A DNA stretch of 64,000 nt from Closterium sp. Naga37s-1 (lineage: Eukaryota; Streptophyta; Zygnematophyceae; Desmidiales; Closteriaceae). The stretch is taken from positions 1,339,501 to 1,403,500 of the forward strand of contig CANJKZ010000820.1 of assembly GCA_947471745.1 (NCBI GenBank), read 5' to 3'. Shown here piece after piece: positions 49,262 through 61,200 of this stretch; the stretch's first letter is position 1; every line of letters begins with the position of its first letter. Under the pieces are notes generated by a model. It had not been told where the DNA came from. It was given only the letters and a program-made list of their open reading frames with translations, and did no database searches. Position numbers and translations under genes: made by a program.

Positions 49262-52200
49262 TCAGCGGCAGGCGAGGAGGCTAAGAGCTAAGGCATCGAT
49301 AACGACGGGCATGGCGGGCCGAGGCGCAGGCACAGGAGGGGGGAAGGGGGGGGGGGGGGGGGAGGGAGGGAAGAGAACAGCGAGGCCGGGGGGGTCGGGC
49401 ATCAACATAGCAGCGACGACGATGGCAGTGGAGGTGGACCCCAACATGCCCGTCACACGATACTTTCGGCGTGCGCACAACCTCAAACGCGCGGTCTGGC
49501 GCTCCTCCCCACGCCCCACCCTTCGCTTCCCCCCCCTCCTCTTCCTTGTTCCTTATTTTCGATGAGGATGGAGATTGTGGAGGGTAGCAGCATGGAGCAT
49601 GGCGTACTAGAGGGAGGAGTAGGCGTGAGTGAAGAGGCAGCGATCGATCTGTACCAAGGTGCGGTTTGGGCTTTCAACAATGCCATTCTGTTGAGGACTG
49701 TCTGGGAGAGTGAAGGTCTAAAGGATACCCTAAGGGGAGCAGAATGCTTTGAGAGTGTGATTTCGGAATTCCGCTACCGTCGGAGGGTGGCCACTCTATT
49801 TTGGTCTTGAAGTGCGTTTGAGCCTGTTTGACCCATTTCATGATAGTGGCTAAGGCTTCGGACTTGGAAATGAGAAGACGGACGGAAACATAGCGGGAGG
49901 ATGGATGCAGTTTAGAGGTGTAGTGGATATGGATTGAGCTGGAGGATGGGGCTGTTCAAAGGGCTTGCTTTGTGCGCAGTTGAGGCAAGGCGGCCTTGGA
50001 TGAAAAGGAGGTGATGGAATGGATGGGATGGGAATCCAACCAAATCTCCAATGATAAGTTGGCAGATTAGTTGGACTACGAGGGGATCCCAACTAGATAA
50101 GGTCGGGATGATAAATCTACACCTAACCTACAAATAGCCTTCGCGATATAAAAAATAGTATTGACAGTACATTCATAACACACCTCGTAGGCTGTAACAC
50201 ATCAACTACAGGACAACCGAACACCCACGGAAGTGAGGGGGTGGTGATGGTCCTGGCTACCAAGTGACTTGGTGAACATATTAGCAAGGTTGTAGTTGGA
50301 GGGATTAATGCCGAACCTCATGTGCTTGGTGCAGCTATGGAAGCCGAGGCTCTTTGTGAGATGAATGGTGCTTCCATCATCACACCAAAATGTGGGAGCT
50401 GGTTGAGGATACCCGAGTTCTGCAAAAATAAAGGAGAGCCAACGGGCCTCCTAGGCAGCCATGGTCTCGGAATACAGCTATGCCTCACAGGACGACAGTG
50501 GAACTGAGGATGATCAAGTGGAGCGCCAGCTCACGACTCCACTGCCACGGGTAAAGCAATACCCTTGAGAAGAGCGCCGATTACTGTGGTCATCAAAATA
50601 TGAAGAACCACTGTACCCCTCAAGGCAAACAGGTGAAGAGTCGCCAAGAGTGAGCAAATAATCATGTGTGCCTTTAAGGTTGCGAAGAACCGGCTTGGCG
50701 GCACACCAGTGTTGGTTGGTGAAGCGACCAGGTTCAACGTAGTGAGGTAGTACACTGGCTGGGTAGGCCAAGTCTGGCCGTGTGCACATCATCGCGTACA
50801 TGAGGGATCCAACAAGCTCGGGGTATGGCTTGTCAAAGCGCTCTGAGGGAACAGAAGGTGCAGTGAGCTAGTCCTGGAGAGAGCGTGGGGTAGGGATTGG
50901 TGTTGCTTTCTCCAATTTGAACCGCTCTAGGACGTTGTTAATGTAAAATTTATGCGAAAAGGTGATGTGCGGGCCGTGCGATCACGTGTGATTTCCATGT
51001 CCAAATAGTTCGTCACCTTTCCAAGACCCTTCATGGCCAGCTTCTCACAAACTGCGGTTCTGACTGTAGCAAGCTCAGCATGATATTTGTCTTCGACACA
51101 AACCAGGATGAAAAAGTGGGATGGGGTTGCTCTGATGAAGAGGCTGGGATCAGAGGTGGATGGGTGAAAGTCGAGGGACTCCAAGGTGCCTTCGAGCTTG
51201 TTGTGCCATTCCCGGGTTGCTTGCTTGAAGCCATACACTGGCCGATTCAGCTTCCATACAGTGTCTGGTGGAAAGGGAGCTGGGAATCTTTGGGCCACTC
51301 CATATAGATTCCTTCTCAAAGGACCCCTTGGAGAAAGGCAGAAGACACTTTCATGCAGTTAGCCTCCCTGTCATCTCGAGCAGCAACATCAAGAAGGGAG
51401 CGTAGTGTGGGGGTTTTGGGTGTGGGTGAAGACGTCTCAAAGAAGTCCGGTCCTTGCTTTTGGGTAAATCCCTCGGCACAATACCGTGCTTTGAAAACCG
51501 GGAGTTGACCTGTAAGTCGTTTCACCCGAAAAAAAAAAACTCATTTTCCATGAACGATGTTGACGCCGGAGGGAGGAGAGACATCTGTGACAGTCTCCGT
51601 GTGAATGAAGGCATCACATTATGCGACAATGGCCCCCAACCACTGGAAGGCGAAGCAGGAGAAGGAGCACGAGGATGGCTTTTGTAGGGTTTGATAAGAA
51701 GAGGCGCGGTAGGAGGAGTGGGAGCAGGAGCTAGAGGGGGAGGAGAAGGAGCATGAGATTGCAGGTTCTGATAGGAAGAGGCGCGGTAGGAGTGGGAGCA
51801 GGAGTAGGAGCTTAAGCGGGAGGAGAAGGAGCAGGAGGAGTTGGAACAGGAGGAGATGACTAAGGAGGGGAGGAGGAGGGAAGGAGCGAGGGTGACTATG
51901 TAATGCTAGAAGGAGAAGTGGGTGGTGGAGGGTCCGACATGGTGGAGGGAGCGGGAAGAGGAGGAGATGGGGTGGCAGCGGCAGGAGGACTATCAAAATC
52001 AGCTCAGGTAAGAGAAGGAGGAGGAGGAGATGGGGAAGAGATGGAGGGGTAGAACGGGTGAGACTTATAAAAGAAGACATATCGGGTGCGAAAGAGCTTG
52101 TTGGTGGCAGGATGGAGAAAAACGTAGCTTGGAGAGTCAGAGTTGTGCCCGAGATACACGGAGGTGATTGTCTTGAGAGCGAGCTTGCCGCTAGCTGCAC

Positions 52201-53010
52201 GACAGGCTTGGGAGTTGAGGGGGATATATGAGGTGCATCTCCATACACGGAGAGGGCGGACGGACGGCTTCTGACCCGTCCATAGCTCAGCGAGGGTGGT
52301 GTGGGCGTGGTGAGGATGAGGATGGAGATTGTGGAGGGCAGCATCATGGAGCATGGCGTATCCCCAAAGGGAGGGAGGGGCGGAGGCGTGAGTGAGGAAG
52401 CAACGATCGATCTGTACCAAGATGCCATTTGGGTTTTCAACAATGCCATACTGCTGAGGACCGTCTTGGAGAGTGAAGGTATGAAGCAGAATGGCACTTT
52501 AGAGTGTGATTTCGGAATTCCCCACCACCGTCGAGGTGTAGGCACTTGATTTTGGTATTGAAGTGTGTTTGAGCCCGCCGGACCCATTTTATGATAGTGG
52601 CTGAGGCTTCTGTCTTGGAAGTGAGAAGATGGACGGAAACATAGCGGGAGCAGTCATATGACAAGGAAGTAGGAAATCCCTCCATGAGAACGAACTAGAG
52701 CGGGACCCCAAAGGTTCATGTGCACACATTTTAGAGGTGTAGTGGAGACGGACTGAGTGGGAGGATGGGGCTGTTCACAGATCTTGCTATATGCGCAGTC
52801 GAGGCAAGGTGGCCCTGGATGAGGAGGTGATGGAAGGGGGGCTGGTAGGCTATGAAGGAGTTGTTTTGTGGCAAGATTAGAAAGTGCGCGGAAGTTGATG
52901 CGGCCGAGGTGGTGATGGATTAGCATAGTCTTGTCAGAATGGAGGCTGTAGTGGCAGGTAGAGGAGTCTGAGGAAGGAAGCGGGAGATTGGTGAGCGAGC
53001 AAGTCTTTGC
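49262..53010 (-). mobile_element. Ty1/copia fragment, family 2, copy C
   Basis: More diverged than copies A and B and longer at the integrase side: it keeps the GAG-pre-integrase zinc region (HHHLGRINF, then CLDCAYSK at about 52760-52930). A G-run lies near 49342-49375. Right end at about 53010, next to palindrome P9. Confidence 0.82.
50216..53000 (-). pseudogene. Family-2 copia pol, degenerate (copy C)
   Basis: Pre-integrase and integrase core (LWGPALV; HLDGGGEF with the second Asp) at 52437-52960, integrase C-terminal part (52004-52420), reverse transcriptase start (FKARYCAEGFTQKQG, 51316-51525) and end (50927-51319), where the YVDD site reads CVED, then RNase H pieces (50216-50801). Frames are broken. 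Confidence 0.82.
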
Positions 53011-53012
53011 CA

Positions 53013-53034
53013 ACTTTTGAGGCACCTCAAAAGT
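53013..53034. repeat. Junction palindrome P9 (centre GCAC)
   Basis: ACTTTTGAG-GCAC-CTCAAAAGT, arms perfect, centre off by one pair. It sits at the join between family-2 copy C and PES-like sequence. Confidence 0.88.
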
Positions 53035-53077
53035 AGACCACAAGTACCTGGGCAGAAGAGCCGGCACCTCAGACATC

Positions 53078-53094
53078 TTTGATGCACCTCAAAA
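53078..53094. repeat. Junction palindrome P10 (decayed)
   Basis: TTTGATGCACCTCAAAA, the unit C counterpart of P7, with the same right flank (AGTCACC...ACACCCTAAACCCG). Confidence 0.65.
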
Positions 53095-53177
53095 GTCACC
53101 TCAGGCAAAAGACTACACCCTAAACCCGAAACCCGCGCCCCTTTCGCCCGCCCCTTCAACCACTATCACCTACCACC

Positions 53178-53234
53178 TCTCCCCGTTCCGTCAAGTCCGG
53201 GCAGGTACACCAGCAACGGCAACTCGCGTCACAC
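53178..53234 (-). repeat. Tandem copy of the PES-like E1 end (unit C)
   Basis: Reads LPLLVYLPGLDGT-like sequence, duplicated relative to the E1 end at 53302-53358. Unit B has no such extra copy between P7 and E1. Confidence 0.7.
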
Positions 53235-53242
53235 AGTGTAAC

Positions 53243-53261
53243 CTTTGAGAACTGTCAAAAG
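53243..53261. repeat. Junction palindrome P11 (imperfect)
   Basis: CTTTGAG-AACTG-TCAAAAG, followed by TGACC. Lies between the two E1-end copies of unit C. Confidence 0.6.
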
Positions 53262-53309
53262 TGACCCCATTCCCTGCACCTTGCTAGCCCCAACCATCTC
53301 CTCTCATTG

Positions 53310-54046
53310 TGCCGTCCAGCCAGGGTAGGGACACAAGCATCGGCATCTCGAGTCGCACGCCGCTCGCCTCTAGTGCCCCCTGCATCAGATCGCGCCCGCT
53401 CACGTCCCAGATTTGCCGCGCCGCGTCCCCGATTGAATCAGCCTTGCTATCAGTGGCCCCGTTAGAGTCGTTATCGTTACTGATGTGCGGCCATCCGTCG
53501 GAAGCTTCGCCCGCAGCAGTAGCGCCAGCCGTCTCGTCCGCAGATCGTTCGCGGTTGCCGCTCGTGCCTTCTGCGCCACAGGCCACGCCGATTCCACTGC
53601 TAGACCGCGTTAGAGGTCTCGCCCTAGACGACCTCGCTGTTGTCAGAGGTCTTGCGGCTGCAAAATGTCTTATTAATACAGGTTTGTTCGCGCTTATTCG
53701 GACAATGAGGCTGCCACTATCAAGACGTGATCGTCTTTCCACAACGCCACCTACAAGCGGAGCATTCCACAGTCGAATTAACGAGATGACGGAAAATAAC
53801 GGTTGAATTGCTGAGAAGCTCGCTGGCGTACGTCCACGTCTGACAAAAAACATCGTGGCCAGACGGACGCCGTCTGCTACTAGCAATGCCGGCAGGCCGA
53901 AGCGCAGAATGCAGCAGGAGAAGTGGAGAGCTGACCAGTGACGGTAACGGCCGAACCAAATGCGACGGTCGAATAGACTGCAGTGATGGACAGGGAAACA
54001 GCCGCTAGTTAGAAGCCGCGCATGTCGGCGCGCGATCCGCATCCAT
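53310..54046 (-). pseudogene. PES-like acyltransferase, exon E1 (unit C), broken
   Basis: The start at 54046 (MDADRAPTCAASN) runs into a stop within 14 codons. After a frame change it continues through LPALLVADGVRLA, DSIGDAARQIWDVSGRDLMQ and LPWLDGT. No hydrolase or acyltransferase exons follow; family-2 copy C takes their place. Confidence 0.75.
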
Positions 54047-54049
54047 AGC

Positions 54050-54532
54050 TGCCCGCCCTTGTTGCCTCCGTGTAGACTGATAGTACAACGCCGTTTCCTT
54101 GGTTTTCCCTGGTCGGTCTGGTCTGTGAGACACAGTCGTACACGTTATGATGATTATTTGATTTAAGTTAGTTCTCAGTTCACCACTTCGCAACTCATAC
54201 ACTGGAGACATACACGAAACAAAAGCCAAAACCAGTTTTATTTCCAACAAGCAGCTTTTACATGATGATGTGTTCCAACGAAATTACCTAGATCACGGAC
54301 ACAACACTCTTTATAAGCGGGCACACGCACACACACTTGAGTATCACACATGTACACCTCTGAAAACATAAACACTTGCCGACCCTGACAACATAAACAG
54401 CACCTTTGCTCAACATCTTCGATCTCCGCGCTTCAAATCTCCCAATTTTCAAGTACAATCAATCCTTCTCCTCGTTCCAACCCCCTTCTATTGAGGTTAC
54501 CGCGTGAACGGTACATAACTGCCTCTCTGACA
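54050..54532. other. Intergenic, PES-like to WRKY-like (unit C)
   Basis: Close match to unit A 8779-9278; no gene. Confidence 0.6.
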
Positions 54533-57500
54533 TCAACCTGACAGTTCTGGCAGCCAATCGAGTGCCTCCAGCCCTCCCTGCTCTGCCAGCCATGCTGCCG
54601 CCTCCCACAGCAACTCATCCTCCCCCATGCCGCCCGTGCCGCCCATGCCGCCCGTGCCGCCCATGCCTCCCCCACCACCCATGCCAGCCATGCCGCACGA
54701 GCCACCCATGCCACCCGTACCACTCAAGTCATCAAGACCTACGCTCAAAGTGCGAGTGCATCGCATCACCGGAGTCTGCCCAGCAGCAACAGCAGCAGTG
54801 GTTGGAACCGCAGGACTGAAAGCGACATCAGAGGCCCACACAGAATTGCAGGCCATGCCCATGAAATCGCGAGTGTGACTCATGCTGGCTTGGATTTCAG
54901 CAGCCTGAGCTGCCTGCGCAGGTGGCATCTGGGGGATGTGGAACTGGTGCAGGTGCGCAGCAGCACTGCCTGAATATTGCTCGTGGTTCGGAACGAGGTT
55001 CAGGAAGTGGTTGGGGATGGGAGGGAGGGAGGCGACGGGAGGGAGAGAGGCGACGGGAGGGAGAGAGGCGACGGGAGGGAGAGAGACGACGGGATGATGC
55101 ACGCTGGCTGGGGCAGTGCCGTTTGGAGAAGTGCCCATAGCGGCTGGTGGAGTGGTGAGAGAAGTGGTGAGCGGAGTGGGGTCAGGAGGAGTGGTGAGAG
55201 AAGGTGATGGGAGCTGTGGTTGCATAGCCACTTGAGAAGCCTGAAACTGTGCTGGTGGCATCTCAATCACAACAGCCTCTGGCTTGGCTTCCACTGCAGC
55301 CTGCGTAACACACCCTTGGGCTGGAGCTTTGAGCCTCATCTGAAGCACCACTGCTTGCTGCTGCTGCTGCTGCTGCTGCACTTGCTGCTGCTCCTGCTGC
55401 TGCTGCTGTCCCGGCCCTTGGGATTGCCAGGACCCACACTGACAGCACGGGGTTTCCAGCACAAGAGCGGTCTGTGACACTGCAACGGGCGGCGACGCAG
55501 CGGCGGGCGGCGGCATGGCAGCGGGAGACAACTCAGAAGCGAGTGACTGTGGCAGGGCATGAGGCGACGTGCAATGCAGCTCTGCGGCTGTTGCTAGTGT
55601 ACCTACTGTTGCTGCTGTTGCTGTTGCTTCTGCTTGGTACGGGGTGTGGGTGGTGGTGATAGGGAGCAGTGGAGACGACAGGAACAGAAGCGCCTGGTTT
55701 TCTGCAACAGCAGGTGCAACAGCAGGTGCAACAGCAGGCGCAACAGCAGGTACTACCACCGATGGTGTCACAGCGGCGGCTTGAGCTTGAGGTTGGAGCG
55801 GGCCCCACAGTTGCCGTTGTACCGATAGTTCCGCTTCCACTGCAATGCTTTCTGTGGTCTGAAACGGCACTGCTGCTGCTGCCCCTGCTGCTGCTGCTGC
55901 TGCCTTATCCGGTGCTACTGATGTGGCTGGGGTCTGAAACGACGCTCCTGATGCTCCTGTTGCTGCAGCATCAGATGGCACGCGATACTGTCCTGCTCCT
56001 GTGACTCGCTGCGAGCCCTGCAGCAGCTGACGTGGCACCATATCTTCCAGCAGCCCCTGCAGCTGACGTGGCGCTGAGTCATCAAACTGGTCACCCACCG
56101 CAGTCACAGCGGTGGGCACAAGAGCCGCACCCCGATCAGTCGCGCTGCTCCTGCTCATAGACTGCCTGTAACCACCAATGCCGCCAATCCCCCCGCCCCC
56201 CCCGGGGGAAGGCACAGGTGCCACACCTGAATCATTCCCGCTGCTCCTGCAAATAGACCGCCCGTAACCGCCAATGCCGTCACCCGACGCAGGGGCAGGC
56301 ACAGCCGCTACAGATGCGTTGGTGGCGCTGCCGTTTCTGCTCATCGGCCGCCCGTAGCCGTCTATGCCGCCGCCCGCCACGGCGCGCCAGCTGTCGTTCC
56401 TTTCGCTGCTCCAGTTGTTGCTCCTTTTGCCACCGGTGTTATTCCAAGCGTTCTTCCCTGCTCTGCTCCCAGCGTTGTTGTTGTTCCTTTCGCCACCGGT
56501 GTTATTCCAAGCGTTCTTCCCTGCTCTGCTCCCAGTGTTATTGTTGCTGCAGCTGGTGCTGAAGCTGGTGCTGCAGCTGGTGCTGCTGATCGGGCTGCTG
56601 TCGTCGCCGTGGGGGCTTGACAGGAGGTCGGCGCGGGAGAGATTTGAGCGCAGCACAGAGAGCAGCAGAGAGTGGGAGTCTGCAGGGGCACTCACAGGAG
56701 CATAAAGAGGAGCGTTTAACGGGGCATTGAACTGGGGGCTATTTGGAGGGGGGGTGCCTGAAAGGGCAGCTGCAGATGCAGATTGGGGGACGATGGGAGC
56801 AGAACTGGCAGTAACACGCAACCAGCGGCACCAGCGCCAGCTGTGCCAACACCAAGAGCACCAACATCAACACCAATGGAAACACTGGCACCAGCAGCGG
56901 CAACACCACCAGGAGCCCTCTCTCTAGCAATGGTGGTCGTTTCAAGGGCCTCGTGTGCAGACATCGCACCAGCACCAAAGGGAGGGGCAGCGACACAAGG
57001 AGGGGCAGCAGCAAAAGAGGCAGCAGCAAAAGAAGGGGCAGCACCAAAAGAAGGGGCAGCGTTGCAAGCGGCAGGGTTGGCCACAGCAGAAACAGCCAGA
57101 CGGGTGGGGGACGAGAGCAGTATAAGAGACTGCTGCTGCCGCTTCGGTTGCCACTGCTGCACCTGTTGTTCCTGCTGCGATTTCTGCTGGAATTGCCATT
57201 GCTGCTGTTGCTGCTCCCGTGGCTGCCACTGCTGCTGCAGTTGCCATTGCTGCTGCTGTGTTTGCTGCTGTTGCAGCTGCTGCTGCAGCTGCTGTTGCAG
57301 CTGCTGCTGCAGCTGCTGCTGCGGTTGCTGCCGCTGCTGGTGCTGCTGCGGCAATTGCTGCTGCTGAGGCAACGACTACTCCACAGTGCACCTCCCAAGA
57401 TCCTTCCATTCCCCCTGGTCGCCGCTGTTGATCCACATAGATTCACAATCGGCGGGAGGAGAAAAGCTCAATTTTATCGGCTTGGGCGGCGTGAAGGAGT

Positions 57501-57854
57501 GAGTCGCGGCAGCACAGGTGAGTGATGCATGAGACGGGTGAGAGGCGGCAGGGGAAGCAGAGGACACGTGCGATGCGGCAGACACGTGAGAGAAGGGAGG
57601 AGTGTGAGAAGCAGGAGAGGCGTGAGGGGCAGGAGAGGCGTGAGGGGCAGGAGAGGCGTGATTCGCGGCAGAGACCGGAGACGCTTGAGAGGCGTGAGCC
57701 ACGCGGAATCCCACACAAACGAATTGCGGTTCAAAGGAGGGCCGGAGCCGGTGGGGGCGTTGGTATCCTTGATTCGAGTCCAAGGTTGGGAAATTAAAGT
57801 CCTGGGAGGCGTATCGTGCGCGGGGAGCAGGAGAGGGCAAGCACGGGTCTGACA

Positions 57855-57870
57855 TTTGAGTCGACTCAAA
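57855..57870. repeat. Junction palindrome P12 (centre TCGA), within coding sequence
   Basis: TTTGAGTCGACTCAAA between two copies of a roughly 40-bp coding block sharing GGGGAGCAGGAGAGGGCAAG (57816-57854 and 57876-57919). Paralogues A (about 11960) and B (about 37110) have the block once and no palindrome. Confidence 0.93.
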
Positions 57871-57899
57871 AGTCACTGCGTGGGGAGCAGGAGAGGGCA

Positions 57900-58010
57900 A
57901 GCACGGCTCTGACATTTGAGAGGGCAAGCATGGCTCTGACATTTGAGAGGGCAAGCATGGCTCTGATATTTGAGAGGGCAAGCATGGCTCTGACATCAAG
58001 GAGGGGTCAG
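57900..58010 (-). repeat. 30-bp tandem coding repeat (SEPCLPSQM)
   Basis: Three to four head-to-tail copies of AGGGCAAGCATGGCTCTGAC plus 10 bases, seeded by the block duplicated at P12. Confidence 0.88.
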
Positions 58011-59286
58011 ATTCACGCGATCGCTTGCCCAGAGATGTGGGTGTGGATGAGCGCTGCTGGTTCAGGCAGCACAGGGCGGAATTGGACTGCAGCACAACTA
58101 TGCACTCCTCTTGCTGCTGCTGCTGCTGCGGCTGCTGTTGATGCTGCGATTGCTGCTGCTGCGGCTGTTGCGGGGGCTGCATCTGCTGCCTGTGGGAATG
58201 TGCTGGTGCAGCGTGCTGTGTGTGCGATGATGTGTGCACGGCTGTCGGGAACCGTGAAGGGCCAGGAGAACTCATGTTCCCCTGCTGCTGCTGTTGCTGC
58301 TGGTGCCCTTGCCCCTGCTGCTGCCACTCCTGCTGCCCTTTCTCCTGCTGCTGTTGTTGCTGCTGCTGCTGTCCCTGTTGCTGCTGCTGCTGCAGCCGCT
58401 GCTGCATGTGCTGCTGCTGTACCAAATGCTGCTGCAACAAATGCTGCTGTTGTGACGGTGGCTGCTGTTCACCCACGATCTCTGTTTTTGTTGCATTCTC
58501 CGCCCAAACCCCAGTTAGGCCTGTTGCAGCAGCAGCTGCATCTGGTGACGGGGCGCAGTTCACACCCCCAGCATGACAAGCTGCATCTGGTGCTCCAGAG
58601 GACACTAACTAGAGGCCAATGGGCGGGTTACTGTGGTTGTGCTTGTTCAGGTACGACACTCGGAAGAAAATTATGGACGCGGGCGGCTTGCCTGCCGCCC
58701 GGAGGTGCGCTGCCGCGTCGAAACCGGGCGGCAGCTGCGACGGGTGGGTGGCAGGAGTGAGATGCAGTAGTTGCCAGTCGACCCGCTTGTGAGCCGGACA
58801 GGGGTGGAAGACGGTGGGGGGAGAGGCGGCGGTTGGGGTGGCAGTGCTGGCATCAGCAGCATTATCAGTGTCAGCATCAGTGGCAGCATCGGCACCGGCA
58901 TCAGGATCAGCCTTGGGATGAGGAGGAGGAGAATCAGCATCGGAAGCTGCACCGTCAGCAGCAACAACAGGGGCATCGGAATTAGCAGCAGGGCCAGCAG
59001 CACCTGATCCCGCAGCAGGCTGGTCAGCTGAGTCTGAACACGTTGCTGCCGTTGCTGCCGCTGCCGGTGTTGCCTTTTGCTTGGATAATGATGTTGGTGT
59101 TGCAGGTGGCGTTGCTGATGCGGGTGCGGCTGGTGACGATGCCGCTCCTGCGTCGTCCTGGCGGGTGTCAGCGCTGGCAGGCGGAGGGAGGCACGTGGAG
59201 CGCGCACAGCGGAAGTACGACCTGGGGAAGGGGGAGAGCAAGGGCAGGAGGGTGGGGTGGGCAGGGGATAGAAGGAGACGCTGAGA

Positions 59287-59345
59287 TCACAGAGGAGTGA
59301 GAGCTGGCGGACGGCGGCACGTGGAGCGCGCACAACGGAAGTACG
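59287..59345 (-). repeat. Tandem copy of the exon-2 start (unit C intron)
   Basis: Repeats acceptor CGCAG and SYFRCARSTC, then diverges (RRPPALTPL, stop). A similar partial copy sits in the unit A intron near 13060-13090. Confidence 0.7.
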
Positions 59346-59644
59346 ACCTGCGGAACGGGGAGAGCATGGAGAGGGGAGAGAAGGGGGAGGAGTGGGGGAA
59401 GGTTGAGAGGAGTGGGAAAGGGGGGGGCACGGGGGCGAAAGAGAAGGGATGGGAACCAAAAGGGGCCAGATGCGATGATGTGGGAATGGGAAACAGAGGG
59501 AGTGACAAGGGGGTAACGGCAGCACTGTAGCAAGGTGAGGGGACCGACAGGCGGACAGGCGGGGAGGCGGACAGGCGGACAGGCGGACACAGGGCAGACA
59601 CAGGCGGACAGGAGGACCACCTGTTGGCCCCTTATGAAGCATAC

Positions 59645-59731
59645 CTGTGGCAGGCGGACTTGACGAGTCTCTTCTCGCCGTACTTGAACCAGCACTGCCC
59701 ATCTTCCGGCATCACGCCCTGGGCCACGTGC
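59645..59731 (-). pseudogene. Second copy of the half-WRKY exon (unit C)
   Basis: Repeats VMPEDGQCWFKYGEKRLVKS, then ACH, with donor CAG/GTATGC. It lies downstream of the main copy (59808-59901), with palindrome P14 between them. Confidence 0.7.
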
Positions 59732-59733
59732 CT

Positions 59734-59779
59734 TGTAGAGAGGGTGTTTTTGAGACGCCTCACAAACACCCTCTCTACA
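59734..59779. repeat. Junction palindrome P14 (46-bp hairpin)
   Basis: 16-bp perfect outer arms (TGTAGAGAGGGTGTTT and its complement) around TTGAGACGCCTCAC. It lies between the two half-WRKY exon copies of unit C. Confidence 0.93.
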
Positions 59780-59807
59780 TCTGGCTCCAAGTCACAGTCA
59801 CGCTCAC

Positions 59808-60553
59808 CTGCGGCAGGAGGACTTGACGAGTCGCTTCTCCCCGTACTTGAGCCAGCAGTGCCCATCTTCCGGCATCACGTCGTGGGCCACGCGGCTCAGC
59901 TGCTCCGCGTCCACTGCTGCCCACTGCGGGAACAGTGTCGCGAACGCAGGGGCGCCGCTGCTGGCTCCCGGATTCGCCCCTTCCGCAGCGTGACAACCGC
60001 CACTGCCGCCGCCGGCGCTCGCTGCAGGAAACGCGGTGGTCGAGAGCTGTTGGGCGGACCCCTCTTGACGCAGCGCCAGTGGTGCATTCCCCGCCGAATT
60101 CGCCGTGCTGGTCACGTTACTGCGAGCCGTTCCGCCGGCGCCGCACCCAGCACCGCTTGCAGTTCCAGCACCACTGGCAGTCCCAGCACCGCTTGCAGTT
60201 CCAGCACCACTGGCAATCCCAGCACCGCTTGCAGTTCCAGCACCACTGGCAGTCCCAGCACCGCTTGCAGTTCCAGCACCACTGGCAGTCCCAGCACCGC
60301 TTGCAGTCCCAGCACCACTGGCAGTCCCAGCACCGCTTGCAGTCCCAGCACCACGGGAAGTTCCCCCGGCGGTGGCAGCGGCCTAGGGCTGCCGTGGCGC
60401 CCTCATCATGCTGCTGGCGCCAGTGCTGCTGGTGGTGTTGTTGCTTGTGGTACTAGCAGCAGGGCCTGTGAGAGTGGCTCCAGTGGCCCCAGTGTGCTTG
60501 CTGCTGCTGCTGGGTGTCATGATGATCGCGCCCGCCAGGTAATCCACAGCCAT
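59808..60553 (-). pseudogene. WRKY-like transcription factor C, exon 1, with a stop
   Basis: ATG 60553 (MAVDYLAGAIIMTPSSSS), then APRQP and an in-frame TAG at 60383-60385. Beyond it the same frame continues through a GAGTAS repeat to AEQLSRVAHDVMPEDGHCWL and KYGEKRLVKSSC, ending CGCAG/GTGAGC. Broken unless a downstream start is used. Confidence 0.75.
60146..60355. repeat. 30-bp minisatellite in exon 1 of gene C
   Basis: About seven units built from two alternating 15-base halves (CCAGCACCGCTTGCA and CCAGCACCACTGGCA-type). In the WRKY frame it encodes GAGTAS repeats absent from genes A and B. Confidence 0.93.
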
Positions 60554-61200
60554 AAAACGCCCTAGTGAACGGTCTACTATAGTAGATGAGAGAGGGGAGA
60601 ACGCGGACCGGATCGGAGTTTCAGAATGCAAGAGTCCTAGTAGCAGGTCTGTTTGGATCTTTCCATCCCAAAAACTTATTGAAAGTCCGAGTCGGTTCAC
60701 AGGCTGTTAGGCGCTTCAAGGTCACACGAGGACGCTTAGGTTACCTTAATAGCAGTAGTACTTATCAAATCGTACTCGCGTTATCCCCGGTTTGCAACGG
60801 CGCTGCGGCTTCTTGGAACGGGGATGGCTAGCCGCGTGACCTCCTCTTGGGGGGGAGAGGGGCGACAGAAGTAGTCGCAGTTCCGAACTCCGCAGAGTAG
60901 TGGCGGAAACGCGGCACCTGATCGATCAGAAACCGCAGTAGTGGTTCTACTCCGGGCTTCTTGGGGAGTCAGCAGAAGAGTTTGAACCGCAGAAAGCTGA
61001 GTTAGCAAGTAGCTGCTGCCTCATCGTCAAGTATTTTCAAACCGCGGGGCTAGACGGCCAAATAAACAGAAAACCGCGTGATATTACACGGACTACTAGC
61101 CTCTCGCAGAAGCTGAATCTGGAAGAGTTTGAACCGCAGCTGGAAGCTGAGTAGTGCCCCGAGTCAGGAATTCTCTTCTCACTTCAAGGCTACCATAAGG

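Larger units (their letters stand above)
54533..59221 (-). pseudogene. WRKY-like transcription factor C, exon 2, broken
   Basis: Aligns with exon 2 of A and B: SYFRCARSTC after acceptor CCCAG at 59222, HPCPAHKRVDWQ, VSYLNKHNHS, poly-Gln tracts and the tail LSVGLDDLSG...AAWLAEQGGLEALDWLPEL. Stops at 58609 and 57376 interrupt it; the latter changes the CAG of TVVQPL to TAG. The frame shifts between about 56716 and 56821. Palindrome P12 lies inside and is read through as TFESTQ. Confidence 0.8.

Noticed and set aside
54562-54819. Cys/Pro-rich plus-strand frame (PPCRPCRPCRP), also at 9308 and 34369
   Set aside because: Antisense to the Gly/Met-rich tail of the WRKY-like genes.
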